Source of the DNA: Clostridiales bacterium
GTDB lineage: Bacteria; Bacillota; Clostridia; Christensenellales; CAG-138
DNA: 64,000 bases
Assembly: GCA_004557245.1 (NCBI GenBank)
Contig: SFEL01000009.1
Location: 43,913-107,912 of the forward strand
Direction of reading: 5' to 3'
The translations under genes were made by a program, and so were the position numbers. Numbering within the stretch: the first letter of the stretch is position 1; every line of letters starts with the position of its first letter. Of this stretch, positions 17,143 to 25,625 are shown piece after piece. The notes under the pieces were generated by a model. The model had not been told where the DNA came from, did not search any database, and worked only from the letters and a program-made list of their open reading frames with translations.

Positions 17143-18297
17143 ATGGAGGAATTAAAACTTCCAGAACGCTTTGAGGAATACTCAGAAGGACGGAAAGCCG
17201 GCTTCCTTAAGATGAAGGCGGCAAAGGAAAGCGGACGTAAGGTAGCAGGCTACTTCTGCACCTATACCCCGCTGGAGGTGCTGGATGCTGCGGGCATGCT
17301 TTCGGTGAGCCTTTGCGGCATGAGCAACGAAACTATCCCGGCAGCGGAGACGGTTCTGCCAAAAAACTTATGCCCCCTTATCAAATCCAGCTATGGTTTT
17401 GCCATTACGGACAAGTGCCCGTATACCTATTGGTCCGACCTGATCGTTGGCGAAACCACATGCGACGGGAAAAAGAAAATGTACGACCTGCTGGGGCAGC
17501 GCAAGAGAATGTACGTGCTTCAGATACCCCAGGGGATAGACCGCACATATTCCCGCCAGCTTTGGATCAGCGAGGTTCGTCGCTTTATCGATTTTATAAG
17601 CAGGGAAACCGGCGTTGAAATAATCAACGAGATGCTGCGCAAAGCCGCTGACAGGCGAAATGAGCTGCGCCGCGCCCGATCGGAGCTTATGGAGCTTCAG
17701 CGCCTTTCCCCGGTACCGGTATCCGGACAGAAGCTTTATAAATTCTTGGAAGGGCTTAATTATAATTTTGACCTTGAAGATGCCATAGCTTCCACCCGCG
17801 CCCTCACCGCCGAAATACGCAAGGCATACGAGGAAGCTGACGATATAAGAAAAGAAGAAAGGCGAATTCTCATTACCGGATGCCCCATCGGGGGAGTGTT
17901 GGAAAAAGTCGTGGGCGCCGTGGAACGCAGCGGCGGCGCCGTCGTCTGCTATGAAAACTGCAGCGGCATTAAGGCCGCCCGCTGTTTCGTGGATACGGAA
18001 CGGGAGGATATGGCGGAGGCCATTGCCGACGCGTATCTTAATATCGGCTGTTCCGTAATGTCGCCTAACACCAGACGCATGGAAAACCTGCCTGAGTTGA
18101 TCCGGGAATTCGGCGCGGAGGGCGTAATTGACGTAACCCTTCAGACCTGCACCACTTACATGATAGAAACACGGGCCATCCGCAAGCTGTGCGAAGGACT
18201 GAACATACCCTACATGTCGCTGGAGACTGACTATTCTCAGGAGGATGCGGGGCAAATCGACACGCGCATATCGGCGTTCATTGAGACGCTATGCTGA
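17143..18297 (+). CDS. 2-hydroxyacyl-CoA dehydratase D-family protein, first copy
   Basis: 384 residues of the HgdB/HgdA/BcrBC family. Conserved cysteines lie at 39 (GYFCTYTP), 58, 77 (NLCPLIKSSYG), 92 (DKCPYTYW) and 107 (ETTCDGKKKMY). Further ones occur in CYENCSG and GCSVMSPNTRR. The family includes true dehydratase subunits and double-cubane-cluster proteins that reduce small molecules; both use the activase encoded just upstream. No CoA-transferase, acyl-CoA dehydrogenase or Etf genes are nearby, which argues against an amino-acid fermentation dehydratase. The stop overlaps the DUF3343 gene by 7 bases. GGAGGATGGA precedes the ATG. Confidence 0.88.
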   Translation: MEELKLPERFEEYSEGRKAGFLKMKAAKESGRKVAGYFCTYTPLEVLDAAGMLSVSLCGMSNETIPAAETVLPKNLCPLIKSSYGFAITDKCPYTYWSDLIVGETTCDGKKKMYDLLGQRKRMYVLQIPQGIDRTYSRQLWISEVRRFIDFISRETGVEIINEMLRKAADRRNELRRARSELMELQRLSPVPVSGQKLYKFLEGLNYNFDLEDAIASTRALTAEIRKAYEEADDIRKEERRILITGCPIGGVLEKVVGAVERSGGAVVCYENCSGIKAARCFVDTEREDMAEAIADAYLNIGCSVMSPNTRRMENLPELIREFGAEGVIDVTLQTCTTYMIETRAIRKLCEGLNIPYMSLETDYSQEDAGQIDTRISAFIETLC

Positions 18298-18530
18298 AAA
18301 CCAAAGTAAGCTGTACGGTAGTATCATTTTCCAACATGACCTCTGCCCTTGCTATGGAGGAGGCGTGCCGGAAGTACGGTATGCCGGGAAGTATCATACC
18401 GGTGCCGAATCAGATCACCGCAAGCTGCGGCTTTGCCTGGCGCGCTTCAGCGGAAGACCGGGAGAAGATAGAAGATTTTCTCAAAGAAAAGGGCCTGACT
18501 TTCGACCAGGTATACACACTTGAATTATAA
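18291..18530 (+). CDS. DUF3343 (putative Se/S-carrier-like) small protein
   Basis: 79 residues. The family pattern is visible: FSNMTSALAMEE near the N-terminus and VPNQITASCGFAWR (about 38-51) with the single conserved Cys in a sulfurtransferase-like position. Pfam names this family a putative Se/S carrier protein. Its location between two dehydratase-type genes, overlapping the first, suggests a shared role, for example cluster sulfur handling or a small subunit. That is inference. Translational coupling is likely since it starts inside the upstream gene. Confidence 0.8.
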   Translation: MLKTKVSCTVVSFSNMTSALAMEEACRKYGMPGSIIPVPNQITASCGFAWRASAEDREKIEDFLKEKGLTFDQVYTLEL

Positions 18531-18560
18531 CGGTACTTTTTTGAAAGGATCGCAACTTTT

Positions 18561-19754
18561 ATGGAAAGCTTAAAAGATCGTACCCAGGAATTACAGGATA
18601 TTATGGACGAGTTCGCCGGCGCCAAGAAAAACGCCAGCATTTTCGTCAAGGAGGCCGCCGAAAAGGGGGATATAGTTATAGGCTCCTTCTGCCAATATGC
18701 CCCTATGGAGATAATCAACGCGGGGGGTATGTACAACGTGCTGCTCTGCGGCTTCAACTATGATCCGCCGATCCCCCTTGCGGAGACCGAACTGCCGGCA
18801 AATCTTTGCCCCCTTATAAAGTCCAGCTATGGCAACATACTCGGCAAGACCTGCCCCTTCGCCTTCTATTCCGATTTGATCGTGGGTGAGACTACCTGCG
18901 ACGGCAAGAAAAAGATGTATGAGATGCTCTCGGAGCTAAAGCAGATGCACGTTATTCACCTGCCCAATATCCCCGACCGAGAACGTTCGCTGGAAAGCTG
19001 GAAGGAAGAGCTTATACGCTTTAAGGAGGCGCTGGAGGAGCGCTTCGGCGTGAAGATAACCGACGAAAAGCTTCGGGAATCCATCCATATACTCAACCAG
19101 GAGCGCAGCCAGATGGCACAGCTTTATGAGCTGGGCAAGCTGGATCCCCCCGCCGCCACCGGATTGCAGATGCGCAGCGTTCTTACGGCTGAATACTTTA
19201 TGCTGGATAAGAAAAACAAGCTGGAAAAGACCGAGCGCATGCTCAACCTGATGAGGGAACAATGGGAAACTGGCAAGGGCCCCTACAAGCCGGATCAGCA
19301 CCCGCTGCGCATATTGGTTTCCGGCGCGGGCATAGACGGCGTTGTGGATAAGACACTTGGCGTTATTGAAGAGCTGGGGGCGGCTATCGTATGCTACGAG
19401 GGCTGCTGCGGCATAATGAATATGCGCCGGCCCGTTGATGAGAGCCCCGAGGCCGATCCCATGACGGCAATCGCGGATAAGTACCTTGAGGTTCCCTGCG
19501 CGGTAATGTCGCCCAATACCCGCCGTTTCGAGCAGCTGCGCAGCACCCTTGCGGAATGGAAGGTAGATGGCGTTATCAGCATCACCGTTCATGCTTGTAC
19601 TCCATTTGATGTGGAGAGCAAAAAGATAGAAGACATCTGTGCCGAAGAAGGCGTGCCCTTCCTGCATGTCCGCACCGACTACTCTCCCGGCGACGAAGGC
19701 CAGCTTCGCACCCGCATAGAGGCTTTCCTGGAAATGCTGGAGAATAACAGATAG
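18561..19754 (+). CDS. 2-hydroxyacyl-CoA dehydratase D-family protein, second copy
   Basis: 397 residues, clearly paralogous to the copy at 17143-18297. Cysteines lie at 44 (GSFCQYAP), 63, 83 (NLCPLIKSSYG), 98 (KTCPFAFY) and 113 (ETTCDGKKKMY), the same ladder with the same spacing. The later block is CYEGCCG and then CAVMSPNTRR. Two paralogues may form a heterodimer as in HadBC/HgdAB, or two homodimeric enzymes. A spacer with GAAAGGA precedes the start. A strong terminator closes the operon. Confidence 0.88.
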   Translation: MESLKDRTQELQDIMDEFAGAKKNASIFVKEAAEKGDIVIGSFCQYAPMEIINAGGMYNVLLCGFNYDPPIPLAETELPANLCPLIKSSYGNILGKTCPFAFYSDLIVGETTCDGKKKMYEMLSELKQMHVIHLPNIPDRERSLESWKEELIRFKEALEERFGVKITDEKLRESIHILNQERSQMAQLYELGKLDPPAATGLQMRSVLTAEYFMLDKKNKLEKTERMLNLMREQWETGKGPYKPDQHPLRILVSGAGIDGVVDKTLGVIEELGAAIVCYEGCCGIMNMRRPVDESPEADPMTAIADKYLEVPCAVMSPNTRRFEQLRSTLAEWKVDGVISITVHACTPFDVESKKIEDICAEEGVPFLHVRTDYSPGDEGQLRTRIEAFLEMLENNR

Positions 19755-19780
19755 CTGATGATAGTATATTTTAAAGTGTC

Positions 19781-19808
19781 AAAAAAGTGGCTGAACGCCA
19801 CTTTTTTA
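19781..19808 (+). terminator. Intrinsic terminator of the dehydratase/importer operon
   Basis: AAAAAAGTGG (19781-19790) and CCACTTTTTT (19798-19807) pair perfectly around a 7-base loop. Confidence 0.9.
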
Positions 19809-19928
19809 GCTTTCTGACATACCCCTAAAAGAATCTTTAATTGCCATTGCGTGGCAATTTGCCTTTGTCGTCAGAGCCGGATTGAATATAATGGCCCTGA
19901 TAGCCCCACTCGGGATTTATGGGCAGAC

Positions 19929-19955
19929 AAAAGCCCAGACATTGTCTGGGCTTTT
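19929..19955 (-). terminator. Terminator of tRNA-Glu
   Basis: AAAAGCCCAGAC (19929-19940) pairs with GTCTGGGCTTTT (19944-19955) over a 3-base loop. On the minus strand it lies 30 bases past the tRNA 3' end and ends in TTTT. Confidence 0.75.
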
Positions 19956-19985
19956 AGGATGCAAATTCTTTTTGATGCACCATTA

Positions 19986-20061
19986 TGGTACCCGATAGGG
20001 GAGTCGAACCCCTGTTCCCGCCGTGAGAGGGCGGTGTCCTAGGCCACTAGACGAATCGAGC
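19986..20061 (-). tRNA. tRNA-Glu (anticodon CTC)
   Basis: 76 bases including an encoded CCA (plus-strand TGG at 19986-19988). On the minus strand the acceptor GCTCGAT pairs with ATCGGGT allowing two G-U pairs. The anticodon stem CCGCC/GGCGG closes the loop CTCTCAC, so the anticodon is CTC and decodes GAG. The T-arm holds GGTTCGACTCC. A consensus promoter lies just upstream and a terminator downstream, so it is a single-gene transcript. Confidence 0.93.
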
Positions 20062-20072
20062 AAGCACAATTA

Positions 20073-20100
20073 ATTATACATATTTTCGGCATAATGTCAA
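20073..20100 (-). promoter_or_regulatory. Consensus promoter of tRNA-Glu
   Basis: On the minus strand TTGACA (plus 20095-20100), 16-base spacer, TATAAT (plus 20073-20078). Both hexamers are perfect and end 11 bases from the tRNA 5' end. Confidence 0.85.
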
Positions 20101-20275
20101 CACTTATTTTAATGATATATTATTTGAGCGAATCGCCGGGTTATTTCTCGTATCTTAAGCGATTTTAATGATTTGTTCACAACAGAGGGTATACTTTTCT
20201 CCGTTTGGGAAGTATTATATCTATTACCGATATAAGTCGGAATGCTTTATCACAAAAGAAAGGCAAAGTGTAAAT

Positions 20276-21049
20276 ATGGGAAAACCGGGAATAGCGCAGA
20301 AAAAAGGCGTTATGGATATAATAAAAAACTGGATAGCTCAAAATAAACAGGTATGGCTTACGCTGTACGTGCCTGCCTATCTTACCGTATTCTGCCTGCT
20401 TCAGGCGAGGCAGGTGCCGGCGAGGACAGTTCATTTCGCCCTTGATTATCAGATACCCTTCTGCGAGTATTTCATAATACCCTATTGCACATGGTATTTC
20501 CTGCTGATAGGTGTCGGCCTGTATACTCTCTTAAAGGATAAAAATAGCTTTATAAAGTTCATGCTGTTTATGATTATGGGCTATACTGTCTGTATGTTCG
20601 TGTATTGGGTATACCCGATAGCTCAGGACCTCAGGCCTGCGGTGTTCCCGAGGGATAATTTCTGCTCCAAGCTTGTTGGGCTCATATACTCCATGGATCC
20701 GCCATTTAACATATTGCCCAGCATGCACGTGGTGGGCAGCTTTATGTGCGCCGCGGCAGTGGCTAACTGCCCAACCGTGAAAAAGGCTGTCTCCAAGGTG
20801 CTGGTATCCCTGCTTGCCGTGGTGATATCCATATCCACCGTTTTCGTAAAGCAGCATTCCGTACTTGACACGGCTGCGGCATTTGCCCTGTGCGTTATAA
20901 TATTCTTTATACTATATGCCCCGTGGACAAAGGCGCAGCGGGAGAGAATATCCCCTCCCGCCCAGCGCAACTGGCTCATCGGAGGCATAGTAGGCTTTGC
21001 AGTCAGCGTCCTGTGCATAAGGTTCACCCTTGAAAACCTGCCCTTATAG
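20276..21049 (+). CDS. PAP2-family phosphatase (lipid phosphatase/inositolphosphotransferase-like)
   Basis: 257 residues from the ATG at 20276, picked because GAAAGG lies ahead of it; ATG 20312 is also possible and an earlier ATG at 20168 has no support. About six membrane helices. PAP2 motifs: LPSMHVVGS (motif 2, with the catalytic His) and the motif-3 pair in KQHSVLDT (His and Asp). Motif 1 is loose (AQDLRPAVF). Likely role is dephosphorylation of a membrane lipid phosphate on the outer face of the membrane. It lies just before another membrane gene that has its own promoter. Confidence 0.85.
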   Translation: MGKPGIAQKKGVMDIIKNWIAQNKQVWLTLYVPAYLTVFCLLQARQVPARTVHFALDYQIPFCEYFIIPYCTWYFLLIGVGLYTLLKDKNSFIKFMLFMIMGYTVCMFVYWVYPIAQDLRPAVFPRDNFCSKLVGLIYSMDPPFNILPSMHVVGSFMCAAAVANCPTVKKAVSKVLVSLLAVVISISTVFVKQHSVLDTAAAFALCVIIFFILYAPWTKAQRERISPPAQRNWLIGGIVGFAVSVLCIRFTLENLPL

Positions 21050-21059
21050 CCTGTATAAT
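21030..21059 (+). promoter_or_regulatory. Promoter inside the end of the PAP2 gene
   Basis: TTGAAA (21030-21035), 18-base spacer, TATAAT (21054-21059), ahead of the start at 21097. The -35 lies in the last codons of the PAP2 gene. Confidence 0.6.
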
Positions 21060-21096
21060 ACGTACGTTAAGAAAACGAAAAGGACTGTATGATGAT

Positions 21097-22017
21097 ATGG
21101 TGAAATTCAGCCTGTATCAGCTCGTTTGGATGTTCTTTGTGTACGCCTTCATGGGCTGGTGCGCGGAGGTGGCGTTCGCCGGGCTGCGCCACGGCAGGTT
21201 CGTAAACAGGGGCTTTCTCAACGGCCCTATCTGCCCCATATACGGCTTTGGCCTGGTGGGGGTCATATACCTTCTTATAGACCTGAAGGACAACCTTTTG
21301 ATACTGTTCTTAGGCTCCGTTATAGTTACCACGGTAATTGAGTACATCACCGGCTGGGTGCTGGAGAAGCTGTTTCACGCCAAGTGGTGGGATTATACCG
21401 ATAACCGCTTCAACATACACGGATATGTCTGTCTTGAGTTTTCGCTGATTTGGGGCTTTGCCGCCACGTTCATAGTGCGCATAATACACCCCATGGTGAT
21501 GAACCTGATAAACGGCATACCACATCAGCCGGGCACCGTGCTTGCGTGTATCATGGTTGGCTTGACCGCCGTCGACCTGGGCGCTACAGTGGCCGCCATA
21601 TGCAACATGCAGAAGAAGCTGCGTCTCATAACCGCCGCCGCAAGGGAGATACACGAAATATCCGATATTATAGGCGAAAACGTATCCCATGCCGCCATCA
21701 ATGTGCGCAGGCGTACCGATGAGGCCAAGGAGCTTTACGGCGACCTCATAGATATGAGCGCGGCGCACCGCGCTGAGGAGAAGGAGCTCATAGAAAAGAA
21801 CCGGGAAGAGGAGCGAAAGCTCTTTGAGAGCATACGGGAAACCGAAAGGAACCGCAGGGATGCCCGCGCCGCCGTTGCCCAGGCCGACAGGCGGGAAAAG
21901 GCCAGGGAATTCCGTGAGAACCTACGGAAAAAGAGCTTCACTTATCGCCGTATTTCCAAGGCGTTTCCCGATCTGGGGCTGGATAATGACGAAACGGAAA
22001 AGAAAGAAAAGGAATAA
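21097..22017 (+). CDS. Putative ABC transporter permease (PF06541/CmpB type)
   Basis: 306 residues. About four to five membrane helices in the first 175 residues carry the family blocks FMGWCAEV, FVNRGFLNGP and CPIYGFG, plus WDYTDNRFNIHG. The second half (about 185-306) is a long, highly charged coiled coil rich in Glu and Arg. No ATPase gene is adjacent, so the name ABC permease is a family label only. Function is unknown; the soluble coiled coil may contact cell-envelope or cytoskeletal partners. Confidence 0.75.
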   Translation: MVKFSLYQLVWMFFVYAFMGWCAEVAFAGLRHGRFVNRGFLNGPICPIYGFGLVGVIYLLIDLKDNLLILFLGSVIVTTVIEYITGWVLEKLFHAKWWDYTDNRFNIHGYVCLEFSLIWGFAATFIVRIIHPMVMNLINGIPHQPGTVLACIMVGLTAVDLGATVAAICNMQKKLRLITAAAREIHEISDIIGENVSHAAINVRRRTDEAKELYGDLIDMSAAHRAEEKELIEKNREEERKLFESIRETERNRRDARAAVAQADRREKAREFRENLRKKSFTYRRISKAFPDLGLDNDETEKKEKE

Positions 22018-22058
22018 ACCCTATGTGCGGCGTAGTAGGGTAACATACGGATACTTCT

Positions 22059-22086
22059 GCCGGGAAGACTATTCCCGGCGTTTTTT
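22059..22086 (+). terminator. Intrinsic terminator
   Basis: GCCGGGAA (22059-22066) pairs with TTCCCGGC (22072-22079), followed by GTTTTTT. It ends the CmpB-type gene. Confidence 0.88.
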
Positions 22087-22089
22087 ATG

Positions 22090-22098
22090 TGATATAAT
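22090..22098 (+). promoter_or_regulatory. Extended -10 promoter for the LysE-family gene
   Basis: TGATATAAT at 22090-22098 directly follows the terminator T-tract. No good -35 is seen, and none is needed for an extended -10. Confidence 0.55.
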
Positions 22099-22142
22099 CC
22101 AATACATAAAGAATCTGCCAACCGGAAAGTAGGAAATAAGAC

Positions 22143-22739
22143 ATGAACTATGCGCCGCTGCTGCTGTATACCGTTATAACCTGCATAACCCCTGGACCCA
22201 ATAACATAATGTGCATGTACCTCGGGGCGCACTGCGGCCTCAGGGGAGCCCGAAAATTCATGACGGCCAGCATTGCGATGTTTTTCATAAAGATGCTGTT
22301 ATGCGGCATACTGAATGTGGCGCTGGCCGATGTGCTGCCAGAAATAGTGCCGTACCTCAAGTGGCTGGGGGCGGCATATATGCTGTATTTAGCCATACAC
22401 ATACTTATGGACGGCTTCGGAAAAAAGCAGGATAATGTGGACGAGGCTGTACAGACGGGCGAATCAGGCTATAAGAGAGGCGTGCTGCTGCAGGTGCTCA
22501 ATGTCAAGAGCTGGATGGGCGGCCTTAGCGTGTTTTCTATATACGTGGTTCCCTACACTACGGAATTCGTAACGATACTGCTGGTGGCCTGTATAAATTC
22601 GGCATGCATGATAGCCGCCAGCCTTATCTGGTGTTCCTTCGGCAGGGCTGTGCGGAGGGTATATTCGGAGCATATAAAGGTATTCAGCGTCATAATGGCG
22701 GCGTCGCTGCTGTGGTGCGCGTATACGGCGCTGATCTGA
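22143..22739 (+). CDS. LysE/RhtB-family amino-acid exporter
   Basis: 198 residues, normal for the family, with about six membrane helices. The N-terminal TPGPNNIMCM motif (18-27) is the LysE/RhtB hallmark, followed by GARKF after the first helix. The family exports amino acids or derivatives by proton exchange. The exported compound is not apparent. A GGAAAGTAGG site precedes the ATG. A cysteine hydrolase gene follows 30 bases later. Confidence 0.88.
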   Translation: MNYAPLLLYTVITCITPGPNNIMCMYLGAHCGLRGARKFMTASIAMFFIKMLLCGILNVALADVLPEIVPYLKWLGAAYMLYLAIHILMDGFGKKQDNVDEAVQTGESGYKRGVLLQVLNVKSWMGGLSVFSIYVVPYTTEFVTILLVACINSACMIAASLIWCSFGRAVRRVYSEHIKVFSVIMAASLLWCAYTALI

Positions 22740-22769
22740 TTTAATATTATTTAGCGGAGGGCATGCGGA

Positions 22770-23306
22770 GTGAAAGAACTGCTTGTTGTTATCGACTACC
22801 AGAACGACTTTGTGAATGGAGCGCTGGGCTTTGAGGGCGCGGAAAAGCTGGACGGCCCTATAGTTGAAAAGATACGGGAATACCGCAGGAGAGGCGCCGA
22901 CGTCATATTCACCAGGGACACCCATCGCGAAAACTATCTTGAAACTCAGGAGGGCCGCAGGCTTCCCGTGGTCCACTGCATAGAGGGAGGCCATGGGCAT
23001 AAGATATTCGGGGAGACGGCAAAGCAGGTACAGCCCGGCGATATGATAATAGACAAGCCCTCCTTCGGCAGCATGGAGCTCGCCAAGGCCGCCATGGAAA
23101 AGAACTATGAAAAGATAGAGCTGGTGGGCCTTGTGTCCAACATATGCGTGCTCACTAATGCGGCGGTACTGAAGACCGCGCTGCCCGAGGCGGAGATAAC
23201 TGTGGACGCGGCCTGTACTGCGAGCTTTGACCCTAAAGCCAACACAGAAGCGCTCGATTCCATGGAGAGCATACAGATAAACGTAATAAACAGAAAGGAT
23301 AAGTAA
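22770..23306 (+). CDS. Isochorismatase-family cysteine hydrolase (nicotinamidase-like)
   Basis: 178 residues, starting at GTG (22770) with GGAGG at 22755-22759; an ATG at 22763 is out of frame. The catalytic triad is visible: Asp9 (VIDYQNDF), Lys96 (DKPSFGS) and Cys126 (VSNICVLTNA). DTHREN and HCIEGGHG match metal- and substrate-binding parts of nicotinamidases (PncA). Nicotinamide deamidation is the likeliest role but other amides are possible. PepF starts one base after its stop. Confidence 0.85.
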   Translation: MKELLVVIDYQNDFVNGALGFEGAEKLDGPIVEKIREYRRRGADVIFTRDTHRENYLETQEGRRLPVVHCIEGGHGHKIFGETAKQVQPGDMIIDKPSFGSMELAKAAMEKNYEKIELVGLVSNICVLTNAAVLKTALPEAEITVDAACTASFDPKANTEALDSMESIQINVINRKDK

Positions 23307-23307
23307 A

Positions 23308-25068
23308 ATGTACGACGGAAGATGGAACCTTGACGTTTTGTATACCGGCTTTGACAGCGATAAATTCAAAAGTGATATGGGGCGGCTGGATGAGGTAAAC
23401 GGCCTTCTCGCAGAGGAAGCGAAAAGGATCGCAGGCCGCAGCCCAAGGGAAAATCTCATGGCAATAGTGCCGCTCCTGGAGGAGCGCAGGCTGCTTTCGG
23501 GCGCACTATCCGATTACTGCCTGTTCCGCCAGACGGCGGATACCTCCGACGGCGATGCGGCCTCGGCAAACGGCAGGGTGAATATGCTCTCCGGCGCCGC
23601 CGCAAAGGCCATGTCGGAGATAACCCGCTATATAGCCTCAATAGACGACCTGGATGAAGCCATAGCGGGGGAACCTGGCCTTGTCCAGTACAAGAATTAC
23701 TTCCGCAGAGAAAAGCAGAAGGGACGGCACCTGCTCACCGGCGACGGCGAGGATGTGGCCGCGATGTACGACGTGAGCGGCGGCAAGGCATGGGAGGAGC
23801 TCCACTCCTATGAAACCTCCGGCGCTACGGAGGAGCTCAACGGCGAAAGCCTGAGCCTGACAGAGCTGCGCAAACTGGCATACGACCACGACGGCGCGGT
23901 GCGCAAGGCCGCCTACGAGGCCGAGCTCAAGTGCTACGAGAAGATAAAAGGCCCCGTTGCATTTGCCCTCAACAGCATAAAGCTGCAAAGCATAAGCGAG
24001 TGCAGGCTCAGGGGGTTTGACAGCGTGTTGGATAAGTCCCTGTTTATGGCGGACATGAGGCGGGAGACGCTGGACGCGCTGTGGGGAGCCATCGACGAGT
24101 ATCTGCCGGTGTTCCATAGCTACTATAAGGCCAAGGGCGAGGCGCTGGGGTATAAAAACGGCCTTCCGTGGTACGAGATGTTCGCGCCCATGGGCAGCAG
24201 CAAACGCACCTTCACCATAGGTCAGGCCCGGGAATATATAGTAAACGTATTTTCCTCATTCGACGGAGAACTTGCGGATACCGCAAATCGCGCCTTTGCT
24301 GAGAGCTGGATAGACGTATATCCCCGCAAGGGTAAGGTGGGGGGCGCCTATTGCGAGCCGGCCTTCGGCGCGGGCCAGTTTAGAATTCTGACCAACTTCG
24401 GCGGCATGTTCGGAGATGTTATCACGCTCGCACACGAGCTGGGCCACGGCTTCCACGAGATGCTGGTAAAGGACAACGGCGTGCTGAACAGGGATTACTC
24501 CATGCCGCTGGCCGAGACCGCCTCCACCTTCAACGAGAATCTGCTGGTGAGCTACGCCATAGACCACGCCGAGAGCGACGACGAGAAGCTCATGCTCATA
24601 GAGAACAGGCTTCAGGACGCGGCTCAGATAATATGCGACATATACTCCCGCTTCCTCTTTGAAAAAGAGGTGTGCGACAGAAGGGGCGAAAGTTTTATGC
24701 TGCCGGACGAGCTGTGCGATATAATGCTCACGGCGCAGAAGAAGGCATACGGCACAGGCCTTGACCAGAGCACCCTAAACCCATACATGTGGGCCTGCAA
24801 GAGCCATTATTACAGCTCCAGCCTCGGCTTCTACAACTATCCCTACGCATTTGGCGGGCTGCTTGCACGGGGCCTTTACGAAATGTATCTTAAAGAGGGA
24901 ACGGAGTTCCTGCCCAAGTATAAGGCGATGCTTCGGGAGACACCTGAGCTTTCCGTGGAAGACAGTGCGAAGATATGCGGAATAGATGTATCGGGCAGGG
25001 ATTTCTGGCGCGGCAGCCTTGAAGCCTTTAAAAAGGACATAGAGCTGTTCAGAAAGCTCGTAAAATAA
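23308..25068 (+). CDS. pepF: M3-family oligoendopeptidase (PepF-like)
   Basis: 586 residues. The zinc site HELGH is at 376-380 with a downstream Glu in ETASTFNENL. The N-terminal part (about 1-200) is the M3 helical lid. PepF-type enzymes are cytoplasmic and trim oligopeptides of 7-17 residues. The AGAAAGGATAAG ribosome site lies at the end of the preceding gene, so they share a transcript. No signal peptide is present. Confidence 0.93.
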   Translation: MYDGRWNLDVLYTGFDSDKFKSDMGRLDEVNGLLAEEAKRIAGRSPRENLMAIVPLLEERRLLSGALSDYCLFRQTADTSDGDAASANGRVNMLSGAAAKAMSEITRYIASIDDLDEAIAGEPGLVQYKNYFRREKQKGRHLLTGDGEDVAAMYDVSGGKAWEELHSYETSGATEELNGESLSLTELRKLAYDHDGAVRKAAYEAELKCYEKIKGPVAFALNSIKLQSISECRLRGFDSVLDKSLFMADMRRETLDALWGAIDEYLPVFHSYYKAKGEALGYKNGLPWYEMFAPMGSSKRTFTIGQAREYIVNVFSSFDGELADTANRAFAESWIDVYPRKGKVGGAYCEPAFGAGQFRILTNFGGMFGDVITLAHELGHGFHEMLVKDNGVLNRDYSMPLAETASTFNENLLVSYAIDHAESDDEKLMLIENRLQDAAQIICDIYSRFLFEKEVCDRRGESFMLPDELCDIMLTAQKKAYGTGLDQSTLNPYMWACKSHYYSSSLGFYNYPYAFGGLLARGLYEMYLKEGTEFLPKYKAMLRETPELSVEDSAKICGIDVSGRDFWRGSLEAFKKDIELFRKLVK

Positions 25069-25100
25069 GACGGGTAAATGTTTTATGGAGGTAAAGATAC

Positions 25101-25625
25101 GTGATAAATCAGGTATTGGAAGCGCTTAAAAACCGCCGCAGCATAAGAAAATACAAGACAGAACAGATAAAAGACGAGGAACTCAATGCGGTTCTTGAGG
25201 CGGGCACCTACGCGCCCACCGGCATGGGTACCCAGTCGCCCCTCATGGTAGTGGTGCAGGATAAGGGCACGATAGCGCGGCTCTCAAAGATGAACGCCGC
25301 GTTTACCGCCGATCCTGACGGAGATCCCTTTTACGGCGCCCCTACAGTAGTAATAGTACTTGCGGACAGTACAAACCGCAACGGCTTTGCGGACGGCTGC
25401 CTCGTCATGGGAAACCTTATGAACGCCGCATACAGCATAGGCCTTGGCTCCTGCTGGATTAACCGCGCCCGGGAGATGTTTGATACCGCTGAGGGCCGGG
25501 AGATGCTCCGCGGCTGGGGCGTGGAGGATAAGTACGTAGGCGTTGGCAGCTGCATATTGGGCTATACCGACTGCCCGCACCCGGAGGCCAAGCCACGCAA
25601 GGAGGGCTACGTCATAAGGACGTAA
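25101..25625 (+). CDS. Nitroreductase-family flavoprotein
   Basis: 174 residues, GTG start at 25101 with GGAGG at 25087-25091. The FMN-binding RRSIRKYK motif (13-20) and APTGMGTQS (40-48) are typical, as is LGSCWINRA. Such proteins bind FMN and reduce nitro compounds, quinones or flavins with NAD(P)H. The physiological substrate is unknown. The 3' end overlaps the end of feoB on the other strand by 14 bases. Confidence 0.9.
   Translation: MINQVLEALKNRRSIRKYKTEQIKDEELNAVLEAGTYAPTGMGTQSPLMVVVQDKGTIARLSKMNAAFTADPDGDPFYGAPTVVIVLADSTNRNGFADGCLVMGNLMNAAYSIGLGSCWINRAREMFDTAEGREMLRGWGVEDKYVGVGSCILGYTDCPHPEAKPRKEGYVIRT

Noticed and set aside
19851..20042. Plus-strand 63-residue frame
   Set aside because: It overlaps the tRNA-Glu gene and its terminator and has no ribosome site.
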